This document shows positions 27,458-35,710 of a stretch of 64,000 bases of DNA, piece after piece. The DNA comes from Enterococcus alishanensis (lineage in GTDB: Bacteria; Bacillota; Bacilli; Lactobacillales; Enterococcaceae): assembly GCF_019218635.1 (NCBI RefSeq), contig NZ_JAHUZB010000004.1, positions 62,001-126,000 of the forward strand. The letters are read 5' to 3'. The position numbers and the translations under genes are program-made. Position 1 is the first letter of the stretch. The number at the start of each line of letters is the position of its first letter. The notes under the pieces are model-generated. The model was given only the letters and a program-made list of their open reading frames with translations. It made no database searches and was not told where the DNA came from.

Positions 27458-27566
27458 TCTTTCTATTGAAAAAATATATATGAATTTAACCAATCTTTGC
27501 AGTTTGTAAACGAACAAATTAATGATAGAATGAATAATCACATTGTAACAAGGAGATTTAGATAAA

Positions 27567-28484
27567 ATGACTTATGCACTAGAAATAAAAGATCTTAAAA
27601 AAATCTATGCCACAGGTGTAGAAGCCTTAAAAGGGATTGACTTAACTGTTGAAGAAGGCGATTTTTATGCACTATTAGGACCAAATGGCGCTGGAAAATC
27701 TACTACTATAGGTATTATTACTTCACTAGTTAACAAATCTGGCGGTACTGTAAAAGTTTTTGACTACGATATCGATCGTGATTTAGTCAGAGCCAAACAA
27801 CAAATCGGACTAGTGCCACAAGAATTCAATTTCAATCCATTTGAAACAGTCCAACAAATTGTTGTTAATCAAGCGGGCTACTATGGTGTCCCTCGTAAAG
27901 AAGCCATGGAACGCAGCGAGAAATATTTAAAACAGTCGGATTTATGGGAAAAACGACATGAAAAAGCACGGATGCTTTCTGGTGGAATGAAGCGTCGATT
28001 AATGATTGCTCGCGCCTTGATGCACGAGCCAAAATTATTAATTTTAGACGAACCAACTGCCGGGGTCGATATTGAATTACGTCGTGAAATGTGGCACTTT
28101 TTACGGGAATTAAACGAAGCTGGCACAACGATTATTTTAACTACTCATTATTTAGAAGAAGCCGAAATGTTGTGTCGCCATATTGGTATTATTCAATCAG
28201 GTGAATTAATTGAAAATACTAGTATGAAGAATTTACTTTCAAAATTACAATTTGAAACCTTTATCTTTGATTTAGAACCTTCTAGCAAAATACCAGAAAT
28301 TTCTGGCTATCGAAGTGAATTAGAAGATGAACAAACATTAGCTGTGGAAGTCCATCGCGATCAAGGCGTCAATGAAATTTTTCATCAGTTAAGCGAACAA
28401 GGAATCAAAGTTCTTTCCATGCGCAACAAATCCAACCGTCTGGAAGAACTGTTTTTGAAAATTACGGAGGATAAACATGTTTAG
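27567..28484 (+). CDS. ABC transporter ATP-binding protein (YadG-like)
   Basis: This is a 305-residue ATPase with Walker A GPNGAGKST, Q-loop LVPQEFNF, signature LSGGMKRRL, Walker B LLILDEPTAGVD and H-loop TTHYLEEA. The C-terminal 80 residues are the extension typical of ABC-2 exporters. It overlaps the permease gene by eight bases. Length and pairing resemble E. coli YadG/YadH. Substrate unknown; lipid-linked or drug export are both possible. Confidence 0.92.
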   Translation: MTYALEIKDLKKIYATGVEALKGIDLTVEEGDFYALLGPNGAGKSTTIGIITSLVNKSGGTVKVFDYDIDRDLVRAKQQIGLVPQEFNFNPFETVQQIVVNQAGYYGVPRKEAMERSEKYLKQSDLWEKRHEKARMLSGGMKRRLMIARALMHEPKLLILDEPTAGVDIELRREMWHFLRELNEAGTTIILTTHYLEEAEMLCRHIGIIQSGELIENTSMKNLLSKLQFETFIFDLEPSSKIPEISGYRSELEDEQTLAVEVHRDQGVNEIFHQLSEQGIKVLSMRNKSNRLEELFLKITEDKHV

Positions 28485-29247
28485 TCTATATTATACAGCT
28501 TTAAAAAGTCTGGCTGTCAAAGAAACCAACCGCTATTTAAGGATTTGGGTCCAAACTTTAGTTCCACCAGTGATTACTACTTCATTGTATTTCATTATTT
28601 TTGGCAATTTAATCGGTGGACGAATTGGTGACATGGCGGGATTTTCTTATATGCAATTTATTGTTCCTGGTTTAATCATGATGTCAGTCATCACCAGTTC
28701 TTATGCCAACGTTTCTTCATCTTTTTTCTCACAAAAATTCCAAAAAAATATTGAAGAATTGCTGATTGCTCCAGTGCCAACTCATATTATTATGTGGGGC
28801 TTTGTAATTGGTGGTTTAGGTCGAAGCTTGATTGTCGGAACTTTTGTGACGATTGTTTCACTATTTTTTGTCCCGTTACAAGTACATTCTTGGATTATTA
28901 TAATAGTTACTTTATTAATGACTTCGACACTATTTTCACTAGCAGGATTGTTAAACGGAGTTTTTGCACAATCTTATGACGATGTATCAATTGTACCAAC
29001 CTTTGTTTTACAACCTTTAACTTATCTTGGTGGTGTCTTTTATGCTATTTCAATGTTGCCACCATTTTGGCAAGCCGTTTCTAAAGTAAATCCAATTGTT
29101 TATATGATTTCAGGCTTTCGTTATGGGTTTCTAGGGGTAGAAGATGTCTCGATTGTAGTTTCTTTAATTATTTTAGTTGGTTTTATTGTGGTTTTATATT
29201 CTGTCTGCTGGTATTTTATTGACCGAGGACGGGGATTAAGAAGTTAA
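28477..29247 (+). CDS. ABC-2 type transporter permease (YadH-like)
   Basis: This is a 256-residue permease with six membrane segments and the ABC-2 signature FRYGFLGV near the C-terminus, preceded by LGGVFYAISMLPPFWQAVSKVNPIVYMISG, a hallmark of this family. It is translated with the ATPase gene by an eight-base overlap and forms a half-transporter pair, presumably a 2+2 dimer. The substrate is not predictable. The gene ends at a hairpin shared with hypD. Confidence 0.92.
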   Translation: MFSLYYTALKSLAVKETNRYLRIWVQTLVPPVITTSLYFIIFGNLIGGRIGDMAGFSYMQFIVPGLIMMSVITSSYANVSSSFFSQKFQKNIEELLIAPVPTHIIMWGFVIGGLGRSLIVGTFVTIVSLFFVPLQVHSWIIIIVTLLMTSTLFSLAGLLNGVFAQSYDDVSIVPTFVLQPLTYLGGVFYAISMLPPFWQAVSKVNPIVYMISGFRYGFLGVEDVSIVVSLIILVGFIVVLYSVCWYFIDRGRGLRS

Positions 29248-29286
29248 AAAAGTCGATGGGTGATTTTTCACTCATCGACTTTTTCG
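29247..29286. terminator. Bidirectional terminator between ABC operon and hypD
   Basis: Arms AGTCGATGGGTGA and TCACTCATCGACT with A/T tracts on both sides. Confidence 0.85.
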
Positions 29287-31689
29287 TTATCCAAACGACT
29301 GCTCTGTCCGATTGATTATCTCATCTTGTAACGCTTTATCTAAATTGTTGAAATAATCACTATAACCTGCCACCCGCACAATTAAGTTTTCATATTCCTT
29401 CGGATGTTTTTGCGCTTTTAATAAAACTTCTCGATCAATGACATTAAACTGGATATGGTGACCGTCTAATGCAAAATAACTTCTGACTAGTGCTGCCATA
29501 TGACTAATTCCTTGTTCACCTGCGACGACACTTGGTGTGAATTTTTGATTTAACAAGGCACCACCTGTTTTGGTTTGATCAATTTTAGACGCAGATTTAA
29601 TCACCGCTGTTGGTCCGTTACAATCGGCACCTTTTTCTGGAGAAATCCCATCTGGCAAAGGAATTCCTTTGTGACGGCCATTTGGTGAAGCTTCCATCAC
29701 TTGCCCAAAATAAACGTGGCAAGTTGTCGGTAAAAATTCTACCACCGTTTTAGAACCTTTTGGTGTTGATCGACCAGCAATCACCGCTTGTAAAGATTCG
29801 GCGACATCTTTTAATAAGTCATCAGCATAATCTTCATCGTTGCCATATTTCGGTGCTTGATTATATACGGCTTCATAAATAGCTTCATGCCCAACAAAAT
29901 CATCGTTACAAGCAGTAATTAGTTCTTCCATCGTCATAGTTTTTTCTTCAAAAATATGATGCTTAATAGCTGCCAAAGAATCAGTAATAGTCGCAATACC
30001 GACACATTGAATATAGCTTGTATTGTAACGGGCACCGCCACAGTTATAATCTTTCCCATCTCGAACACAATCATCGGTCATCACTGACAATAAAGGAACC
30101 GGCATATTTTCCATGTACATTCTTTCAATCAAATTATTGCCAGCAACTTTAATATCCACCACATATTTTAATTCTTCATAAAATGCTTTAAAAACTTCTT
30201 CATAACTAGTCATTTCATTAAAATCACCGACATCAATACCCACTTGTTTATTCGTGTAATGATCATAACCACGATGCATTGCTAACTCAAAAATTTTCGG
30301 AACATTTAAATAGCCGGTTAATACATAGGCTTCTTTACCGGCGACGCCAACTTCCACGCAACCAGAGCAAATACCACTTTCTCTGGCATCATCCACTGAT
30401 TTTCCTAAATAGGCCAACTCGTTTAAAATTGCTTCCGAATTATAAATTGCCGGTTGGCCCCAGCCTCGGCGAGAAATTTTTAGGGCTTCCCGTAAAAATT
30501 TTTCTGGTGATTTTTTAGAGACTTGGATATTAGAACTCGGCTGCAATAATTTCATTTCATCCATAACTTCTAAAATCAGATAGCTGACATCACTGACACC
30601 ACTTGTCCCGTCAGGTCGTAAAGCACCAGTATTAATGTTACAAAAATCTGTATAAGTGGCACTTTCTTTTAAAGTAATGCCCACTTTTGGCGGTGCCGGT
30701 TGATTGTTAAACTGAATCCAGAAGTTTTCTAATAATTCTTTGGCTTCTTCCCGCGTTAGGCGTCCTTCAGCTAGATCTTTTTCATAAAATGGTTCTAAAT
30801 GTTGATCTAACTTCCCAGGAGAATAGGCATCCCAGTTATTCATTTCTACAGTCACACCAATGTGCACAAACCAGTACATTTGTAGCGCTTGGCGGAAAGT
30901 TTGCGGTGCATGTTCTGGGACTACATCACAGACTTCGGCTAATTCTAACAATTCTTGTTTCCATTTTAAATCCGTTTCATTTTCAGCTAATTCGCGACAT
31001 TGTGCCGCGTAACGATGACCAAAAATAATCATTGCTTCGCAGACTAATTTCATGCCTTCTAATTCTTCTCTTTTATTTAAAGCTTCCATATCATTGTTGA
31101 AATCCAATTGCTCGATTTCTTTTTCAATTTCCGCTTTAAAATCAGCAAAGCCTTTTTGATACATTTTGCCATCAGCAACGGTATGGCCGGGTCCTCGTTG
31201 CATTAAAAATTCTGTATATAAACCAGCATCAAATAATAAATGCCATTCTTCTGGTAACAATTTATTCATGCGAGTCATCATCGCCCTATCTTGCCAATAA
31301 GGAATAATCACTTCTTCTTGAATTCGACGATCCTCATCAGACACTTTGAAGAAGACTTTTTCACGATTGTTCATATTTTCAAAATCTGCCATCGTATGAC
31401 AACACAATTCAGGAAATGTTGGTGCAGCCCATGGTTCATGACCTTTTTCACCTAAAATCAAACTGCCTTTTTCAATATAATTGGTTCGATTTTCCATAAT
31501 ATACTTAAAAGCTAAGCCCCGTAAAACAGGCGCAGATACTTTGCCTTCCCATTTTTTATAGGCTTCTGTTAACAATACAGCTCGTTCAATCGAAATTTTC
31601 GGCTGGCATTCTTTTTCTGAACGCTCCCGCAAATGTTTGATTCGTTCAGTGCTTCCTCTGCGTGTTGGTTCTAAAGTTAGTTCTGGCAT
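29287..31689 (-). CDS. hypD: Glycyl radical enzyme, trans-4-hydroxy-L-proline dehydratase
   Basis: This is an 800-residue glycyl radical enzyme. The active-site loop CSGCVEVG gives the thiyl cysteine Cys444 and catalytic base Glu446. The radical loop is RVAGYSD with Gly775. The sequence follows the pattern I recall for Clostridioides difficile HypD across its length (TERIKHLRE, CCHTM, MYWFVHIGVT, NNQPAPPKVGITLKES, LQPSSNIQVSKKSPEKFL, GYLNVPKI). HypD removes water from trans-4-hydroxyproline to give 1-pyrroline-5-carboxylate. The neighbouring activase and proC complete the pathway. Start 31689 is set by AGGAGG. Pyruvate formate-lyase is excluded by the lack of a Cys-Cys pair. Confidence 0.9.
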   Translation of the reverse strand: MPELTLEPTRRGSTERIKHLRERSEKECQPKISIERAVLLTEAYKKWEGKVSAPVLRGLAFKYIMENRTNYIEKGSLILGEKGHEPWAAPTFPELCCHTMADFENMNNREKVFFKVSDEDRRIQEEVIIPYWQDRAMMTRMNKLLPEEWHLLFDAGLYTEFLMQRGPGHTVADGKMYQKGFADFKAEIEKEIEQLDFNNDMEALNKREELEGMKLVCEAMIIFGHRYAAQCRELAENETDLKWKQELLELAEVCDVVPEHAPQTFRQALQMYWFVHIGVTVEMNNWDAYSPGKLDQHLEPFYEKDLAEGRLTREEAKELLENFWIQFNNQPAPPKVGITLKESATYTDFCNINTGALRPDGTSGVSDVSYLILEVMDEMKLLQPSSNIQVSKKSPEKFLREALKISRRGWGQPAIYNSEAILNELAYLGKSVDDARESGICSGCVEVGVAGKEAYVLTGYLNVPKIFELAMHRGYDHYTNKQVGIDVGDFNEMTSYEEVFKAFYEELKYVVDIKVAGNNLIERMYMENMPVPLLSVMTDDCVRDGKDYNCGGARYNTSYIQCVGIATITDSLAAIKHHIFEEKTMTMEELITACNDDFVGHEAIYEAVYNQAPKYGNDEDYADDLLKDVAESLQAVIAGRSTPKGSKTVVEFLPTTCHVYFGQVMEASPNGRHKGIPLPDGISPEKGADCNGPTAVIKSASKIDQTKTGGALLNQKFTPSVVAGEQGISHMAALVRSYFALDGHHIQFNVIDREVLLKAQKHPKEYENLIVRVAGYSDYFNNLDKALQDEIINRTEQSFG

Positions 31690-31711
31690 TTCTTTTCCTC
31701 CTATATACTGA

Positions 31712-32491
31712 CTAGCCGCCAATGGAAACTTGATACCCAGCAGCTTGATACAACGCCTGAATTTCTGCTAATTTTGCTTGACTTGGCTCAATAAAATGTT
31801 GCGTGCATTCTCGCTTTAAGCGACGATATTTGTCTTGTCCAAAATTGTGATAAGGCAACAGAGAAATTTTTGCGACCCGCACTGCTTCTTTTTTTAACCA
31901 AGCAAGAATATTTTCAGCTGTCTGGTTATCAGTATTAATTTCATCCAATAAAATTAAACGCAGATCAATCTCTGCTCCCTGATCGGATAAATACAATAAG
32001 TTTTTCAAAACCAATTGATTGTCAACACCGGTATATTGCTGATGCAATGAAGAATCCAAAAATTTCAAATCATATAAAAAACCATCTACATAAGGCAGTA
32101 TCTTTTGATAATGCTCAGTTGGTGCTACGCCACAGGTATCAATCAACACTGAGACACCGACACGTTGACATTCTTTGGCCAGCTCCACCACATAATCTAG
32201 CGGTTGGGCCATCACTTCACCGCCAGAAAAAGTCACGCCACCACCTGATTGATCATAAAAAATTTGATCAGCTTGAATTTTTTTGACTAATTCTTTAATG
32301 GAATAATTTTGACCAATCAATTCTTCTTTGCCATCTTTATTTAGCATGATTTCTGGCTTAAAATTTTGACTTTCAGGATTATGACACCAGAGACATCTAA
32401 TTGGACAACCTTTAAAGAAAATCGTCGTCCGTACACCAGGACCATCATGGGTAGAAAATTTTTGAATGTTAAAAACTGTCGGTGTTTTCAT
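31712..32491 (-). CDS. Glycyl radical enzyme activase (radical SAM)
   Basis: This is a 259-residue radical SAM protein that installs the glycyl radical on HypD. The cluster motif CPIRCLWC (CxxxCxxC) is near residue 30, preceded by FSTHDGPGVRTTIFFKG, and GGGVTFSGGEVMAQ is the SAM-binding GGE segment. No extra ferredoxin-like CxxCxxC region follows the first cluster, so it is short like PflA rather than like many other dehydratase activases. ATG 32491 lies seven bases after GGGAGG. It lies 22 bases before hypD and 19 after proC. Confidence 0.9.
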   Translation of the reverse strand: MKTPTVFNIQKFSTHDGPGVRTTIFFKGCPIRCLWCHNPESQNFKPEIMLNKDGKEELIGQNYSIKELVKKIQADQIFYDQSGGGVTFSGGEVMAQPLDYVVELAKECQRVGVSVLIDTCGVAPTEHYQKILPYVDGFLYDLKFLDSSLHQQYTGVDNQLVLKNLLYLSDQGAEIDLRLILLDEINTDNQTAENILAWLKKEAVRVAKISLLPYHNFGQDKYRRLKRECTQHFIEPSQAKLAEIQALYQAAGYQVSIGG

Positions 32492-32509
32492 CAAATTGCC
32501 TCCCGCAAA

Positions 32510-33310
32510 CTACATTTCTTTATCTCGAATAGCTGCCGCTTGAACTGCATTCATCACTGCACTACGAAAATGGTGATCTTCTAACGATTTCACTGCCGCA
32601 ATTGTTGTTCCTGCTGGTGAAGTGACCATATCTTTCAATTCTCCTGGATGTTTCCCAGTTTCTAAAACCATTTGCGCACTACCTAAGACAGTTTGAGCAG
32701 CAAATTTATAAGCTTGATTTCTAGACATTCCTTCTAAAACGGCTGCATCAGCTAAAGCTTCGATAAAGATATAAACATAAGCTGGACCTGATCCACTAAG
32801 ACTGACAACTGCCGACATTAATTTTTCTTCCACTACTTCGCATTTCCCAAAGCTATTAAAGACCGCGGCTACCAATTCAGTTTCATCATCGGTAATTTGT
32901 TGATTGCGACAAAACGCTGCCATTCCTTCACCGACTAATGCAGGTGTATTCGGCATGGCCCGAATAATTTTATGACTTGTCGAAAGTGCATTTTCAATCG
33001 TTTCAATCGTCACTCCAGCCGCAATTGAGACAATAATTTTTTCCTTCGATAATGTTGGTTTTAATTCAGTTAACAGGTTAGGTAGTACATAAGGTTTCAC
33101 TGCAAAAATAATCATCTGGCTATTTTGAATTAATTCTTTGGGATCAGTCGCTGCTGAAACATTTAATTCTTCTTTTAGCGCCGTCATGGCAGGTTGATAA
33201 ACATCATAAATCCAAATATTTTCTGGTTGATAATTTTTTGTTTCCACCAAACCACGAATCATTGCCTTGCCCATATTCCCTGTTCCGAAAAATCCAATCG
33301 TTTTTGCCAT
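32510..33310 (-). CDS. proC: Pyrroline-5-carboxylate reductase
   Basis: ProC reduces 1-pyrroline-5-carboxylate to L-proline with NAD(P)H. The 266-residue protein has the Rossmann motif GFFGTGNMGKAMIRGL and the family signature in the C-terminal dimer domain (SGSGPAYVYIFIEALADAAV...GMSRNQAYKFAAQTV, TSPAGTT). It is first in a proC-activase-hypD operon, which fits a role in hydroxyproline use rather than only proline biosynthesis. A GAGGAG site precedes the start codon, and a well-formed promoter lies about 90 bases upstream. Confidence 0.95.
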   Translation of the reverse strand: MAKTIGFFGTGNMGKAMIRGLVETKNYQPENIWIYDVYQPAMTALKEELNVSAATDPKELIQNSQMIIFAVKPYVLPNLLTELKPTLSKEKIIVSIAAGVTIETIENALSTSHKIIRAMPNTPALVGEGMAAFCRNQQITDDETELVAAVFNSFGKCEVVEEKLMSAVVSLSGSGPAYVYIFIEALADAAVLEGMSRNQAYKFAAQTVLGSAQMVLETGKHPGELKDMVTSPAGTTIAAVKSLEDHHFRSAVMNAVQAAAIRDKEM

Positions 33311-33401
33311 GCATCGTCACTCCTCAAGTTTTTTATTATCTGTTTTTTCTTTGAACTTTTTTCACAAAATAATTTAAAAAAATATTTTCTTTTTCAACTC
33401 C

Positions 33402-33430
33402 ATTATATTCACTCAAATGAATTTTTTCAA
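33402..33430 (-). promoter_or_regulatory. Promoter of proC-activase-hypD with internal inverted repeat
   Basis: On the minus strand, -35 TTGAAA (33430-33425) and -10 TATAAT (33407-33402) are 17 bases apart. An imperfect palindrome TTCACTCAAATGAA (33408-33421) fills the spacer and could be an operator for the adjacent XRE-cupin regulator. Confidence 0.7.
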
Positions 33431-33452
33431 CAACAATTTCATTTTTATGATA

Positions 33453-33480
33453 TAAAAAAAGCATGATTGCTCATGCGATT
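33453..33480 (-). terminator. Terminator of the XRE-cupin gene
   Basis: On the minus strand, GCATGA-GCAA-TCATGC is followed by seven T residues. Confidence 0.75.
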
Positions 33481-34034
33481 TATTCTGGAACGTGAACCAC
33501 TAGTAAACGAACTACTGAATCACTCAAATTCGCCCAGTTATGGGGATGTTCCGCATGATAATGAGCAGAATCACCGGGATAAAGTTTTGTAACTTGATCA
33601 TCCCAATAAAAAGTCAATATTCCTTCCAGAACAAAAATAAATTCCTCACCTTCATGAGTATAAATAGTCGGTTTTTCCTTAATTTCGCGCGGCATGACTT
33701 CGATATATTCTGGTCGGATCACTGCTTGAGGAGAAATCTGACTTAAATTGAAATGAATCGATTGATTCAAATTTTGCAAATAAGGTCGTTGATAGCCACG
33801 TACAACAATCTCATCTTCAAAATTTTCGGCTGCTTTGCCATTATTTCTAAAAAAATCAGCTACATCTGTTTCAAGTATCTGTGCCATTTCATTCAGATGG
33901 TCCACATCTATTGTAGTAATTCCCCTTTCAAATTGAGAGATAAATCCCGTTGAAAGTCCTGTTAACGCAGCCATTTGCTTAATAGTAATTTTTTTATTTT
34001 TACGTAATTTCTTGATTTGCTGACCCAGTTCCAA
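33480..34034 (-). CDS. XRE-family regulator with C-terminal cupin
   Basis: This is a 184-residue repressor-type protein with an XRE helix-turn-helix at residues 5-60 (IKKLRKNKKITIKQMAALTGLSTGFISQFERG) and a small-molecule-sensing cupin at about 105-180 (YTHEGEEFIFVLEGIL...YPGDSAHYHAEHPH). The architecture is that of PuuR and similar amino-acid or polyamine regulators. It lies directly upstream of the hydroxyproline operon on the same strand but ends at its own terminator, so it probably controls that operon. A PuuD-like gene lies on the other side, giving an alternative target. Confidence 0.88.
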   Translation of the reverse strand: MELGQQIKKLRKNKKITIKQMAALTGLSTGFISQFERGITTIDVDHLNEMAQILETDVADFFRNNGKAAENFEDEIVVRGYQRPYLQNLNQSIHFNLSQISPQAVIRPEYIEVMPREIKEKPTIYTHEGEEFIFVLEGILTFYWDDQVTKLYPGDSAHYHAEHPHNWANLSDSVVRLLVVHVPE

Positions 34035-34066
34035 AAGTAAACACCTTCCCTTCAGTATTCATTCAT

Positions 34067-34072
34067 ATTATA
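34067..34072 (-). promoter_or_regulatory. Candidate -10 of the XRE-cupin gene
   Basis: TATAAT on the minus strand lies about 33 bases before the start codon. TTCA-type half sites (TTCAGTATTC and TTCATTC) directly downstream resemble those in the proC promoter and could serve autoregulation. Confidence 0.45.
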
Positions 34073-34131
34073 CCGAATTATTAATAACTAAAAAGTACTA
34101 ACTTTCAGTTATATTGATATTTATTTTGTAA

Positions 34132-34281
34132 AGTGTATATAATAGTATTTTAGGTATTAGTTTATTCTTCAAATCAATCTTATATAAAGTAGTTTCTTAT
34201 GCCACAACAAAATGGGATTCGTTAGCAGACTTTTCAAAAGAAAATCGTGAAAATTATAAAGACTTCTTATATGGCGAATAA
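34132..34281 (+). pseudogene. 3' remnant of a lost gene
   Basis: Fifty codons stay open without a start codon. The translated end (KWDSLADFSKENRENYKDFLYGE) looks like a real protein C-terminus after a hydrophobic stretch (ILGISLFFKSILYKVV). The stop is followed within five bases by an intrinsic terminator. This fits the end of a plus-strand gene whose 5' part was deleted, possibly a membrane protein. The family is not recognised. Confidence 0.4.
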
Positions 34282-34328
34282 AAAAACACTTACGGTCGAA
34301 AGTTTCCTTCCAATCGTAAGTGTTTTTT
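34282..34328. terminator. Intrinsic terminator
   Basis: Arms AACACTTACG and CGTAAGTGTT with A/T runs on both flanks and a 19-base loop. It abuts the stop of the PuuD-like gene and follows the gene remnant. Confidence 0.8.
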
Positions 34329-35027
34329 TTAGCATTTGGCTATAAAAGCCTTAAATAGTCGTTCATTTACCACTGTATCTGTTCCAAAAAATTCTGGATG
34401 CCATTGAACTGCCCAAACAAATTTTTTATCTGGCATATAAACTGCCTCAATTAAGTCATCGGCAGAAAGTGCGGTCGCTTCTAAATTTGGTGCTAAGTCT
34501 TTAATTGCTTGATGATGATAGCTATTGACACCTAGATTTTCTTTTTCTAGTAATTGAAAGAGAGGCCCTTCTTTTAAAAGTTTAACTGAGTGTTGAACGC
34601 GATCATAAGGTGCTGTCATATCGTGGGCAATCTGGGTTGAATATTCTGCTGCAATATCTTGATAAAGCGTCCCGCCATTGACAACATTCAACACTTGAAT
34701 CCCACGACAAATACCTAATAATGGCTTGTCCATCGCAATAACTTTTTGCATACAATAAATTTCCATCTTATCTCTTTTTAAACAAGGTTCCCCAGAAAGC
34801 TCACTTGGCAATGTGCCGTATAATTCTGGTGAAACATCTTGACCACCAGTAAACAAAAATCCGTCACATTGTCCTAAAAAGTAATCTAAGTTTTCTTGAT
34901 TTGTAGTAAAAGGTAAAATTAACGGAATCGCTCCATACTTTTCTAGTAAATCTAAATAAGCTGGCAACATCCAAATACTATCTTTCTGATTATCAAATAA
35001 TGGCATCACGCCGATTACTGGTTTCAT
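34329..35027 (-). CDS. Gamma-glutamyl-gamma-aminobutyrate hydrolase family (PuuD-like)
   Basis: This is a 232-residue class I glutamine amidotransferase-like hydrolase of peptidase family C26. The nucleophile is in GICRGIQVLNVVNGGTLYQD, the oxyanion region is FLFTGGQDVSPELY, and the catalytic His-Glu lies in VQWHPEFFG. Relatives split gamma-glutamyl amides such as gamma-Glu-GABA in putrescine degradation. No other Puu gene is nearby, so the real substrate is open. A GGAGG-like ribosome site precedes ATG 35027. Confidence 0.85.
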   Translation of the reverse strand: MKPVIGVMPLFDNQKDSIWMLPAYLDLLEKYGAIPLILPFTTNQENLDYFLGQCDGFLFTGGQDVSPELYGTLPSELSGEPCLKRDKMEIYCMQKVIAMDKPLLGICRGIQVLNVVNGGTLYQDIAAEYSTQIAHDMTAPYDRVQHSVKLLKEGPLFQLLEKENLGVNSYHHQAIKDLAPNLEATALSADDLIEAVYMPDKKFVWAVQWHPEFFGTDTVVNERLFKAFIAKC

Positions 35028-35329
35028 AATTCGTCCTCCGTGTTGTTTATTTTGTTAATACCCTCGTATAATGGTATGTATTTCTTCAAACGTTTTTTAT
35101 AATCCGCAAATCATTTTTAGCCGCAATAGATTTAGTATATCATCTAGAAATTAAACCTTTTTTATAGCTAGATGTAGCAACAGTGAGAAAATGACTCATA
35201 ACTAACTTAAAAATATAAAAAATTTTAATTTATTTCATAAAAATAAAAGAGCTGATTTGCTGGAGAAGATTTCGCATATCAGTTCTTTATATTTAAAATA
35301 AAGTTATTGAGTCGGTTACAACCTATTTC
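35028..35329. other. Intergenic region with hairpin
   Basis: This AT-rich gap holds the promoter of the PuuD-like gene and, at 35246-35288, imperfect arms AAAGAGCTGATTTGC / GCATATCAGTTCTTT that may terminate the phrB-DUF1722 transcript. No gene is seen. Confidence 0.5.
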
Positions 35330-35710
35330 TCAATCTTTTATCCAACGCATTTGTAATAAATAGGGTTGTTGATATTTCGTTATTAAATGTTGAAAGAAAT
35401 GATCTAAGTCATGACTATCTGGGGTTATGTTTTCTGTCAATAAGGCATACTTTTCTTTTTCTTCACTAGTAGCTTGCTTTTTGAAATAGCCCCAAATATG
35501 TTGATAAGCCACTCGTAAAGTTTTTTCAGTCGGTTCTACTGTTTCCAATTCAGTTAATAGCTTTTGATATTGTGCTTGTTTCATTGCATCCCATTGATTA
35601 TTTTTAGCTAATAAACGAATCTCGTTATAAGCATTCTGATTCCGTGCCATCACCCAATATTTATGTTTGGCCCAGGACTGTTGAAAATCTTTTAATAAAT
35701 CATTTTCCAT
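35330..35710 (-). CDS. DUF1722 (YbgA-like) protein overlapping phrB
   Basis: This 126-residue protein matches the DUF1722 family: DFQQSWAKHKYWVMARN, then a helical region and HLITKYQQPYLLQMRW near the end. In E. coli the related domain, YbgA, is encoded next to photolyase PhrB, and the two domains are fused in some bacteria, so a link to light-dependent repair is likely but its activity is unknown. ATG 35710 lies inside the last codons of phrB (11-base overlap) with GGTGAG upstream, which indicates coupled translation. Confidence 0.82.
   Translation of the reverse strand: MENDLLKDFQQSWAKHKYWVMARNQNAYNEIRLLAKNNQWDAMKQAQYQKLLTELETVEPTEKTLRVAYQHIWGYFKKQATSEEKEKYALLTENITPDSHDLDHFFQHLITKYQQPYLLQMRWIKD

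Noticed and set aside
29287-31689. Pyruvate formate-lyase or choline trimethylamine-lyase
   Set aside because: There is no adjacent Cys-Cys pair as in pyruvate formate-lyase, no cut genes are near, and the activase plus proC context and sequence pattern fit HypD.
33753-33953. Plus-strand frame antisense to the XRE-cupin gene
   Set aside because: The opposite strand carries a clear two-domain regulator; the antisense frame has no ribosome site or motif.
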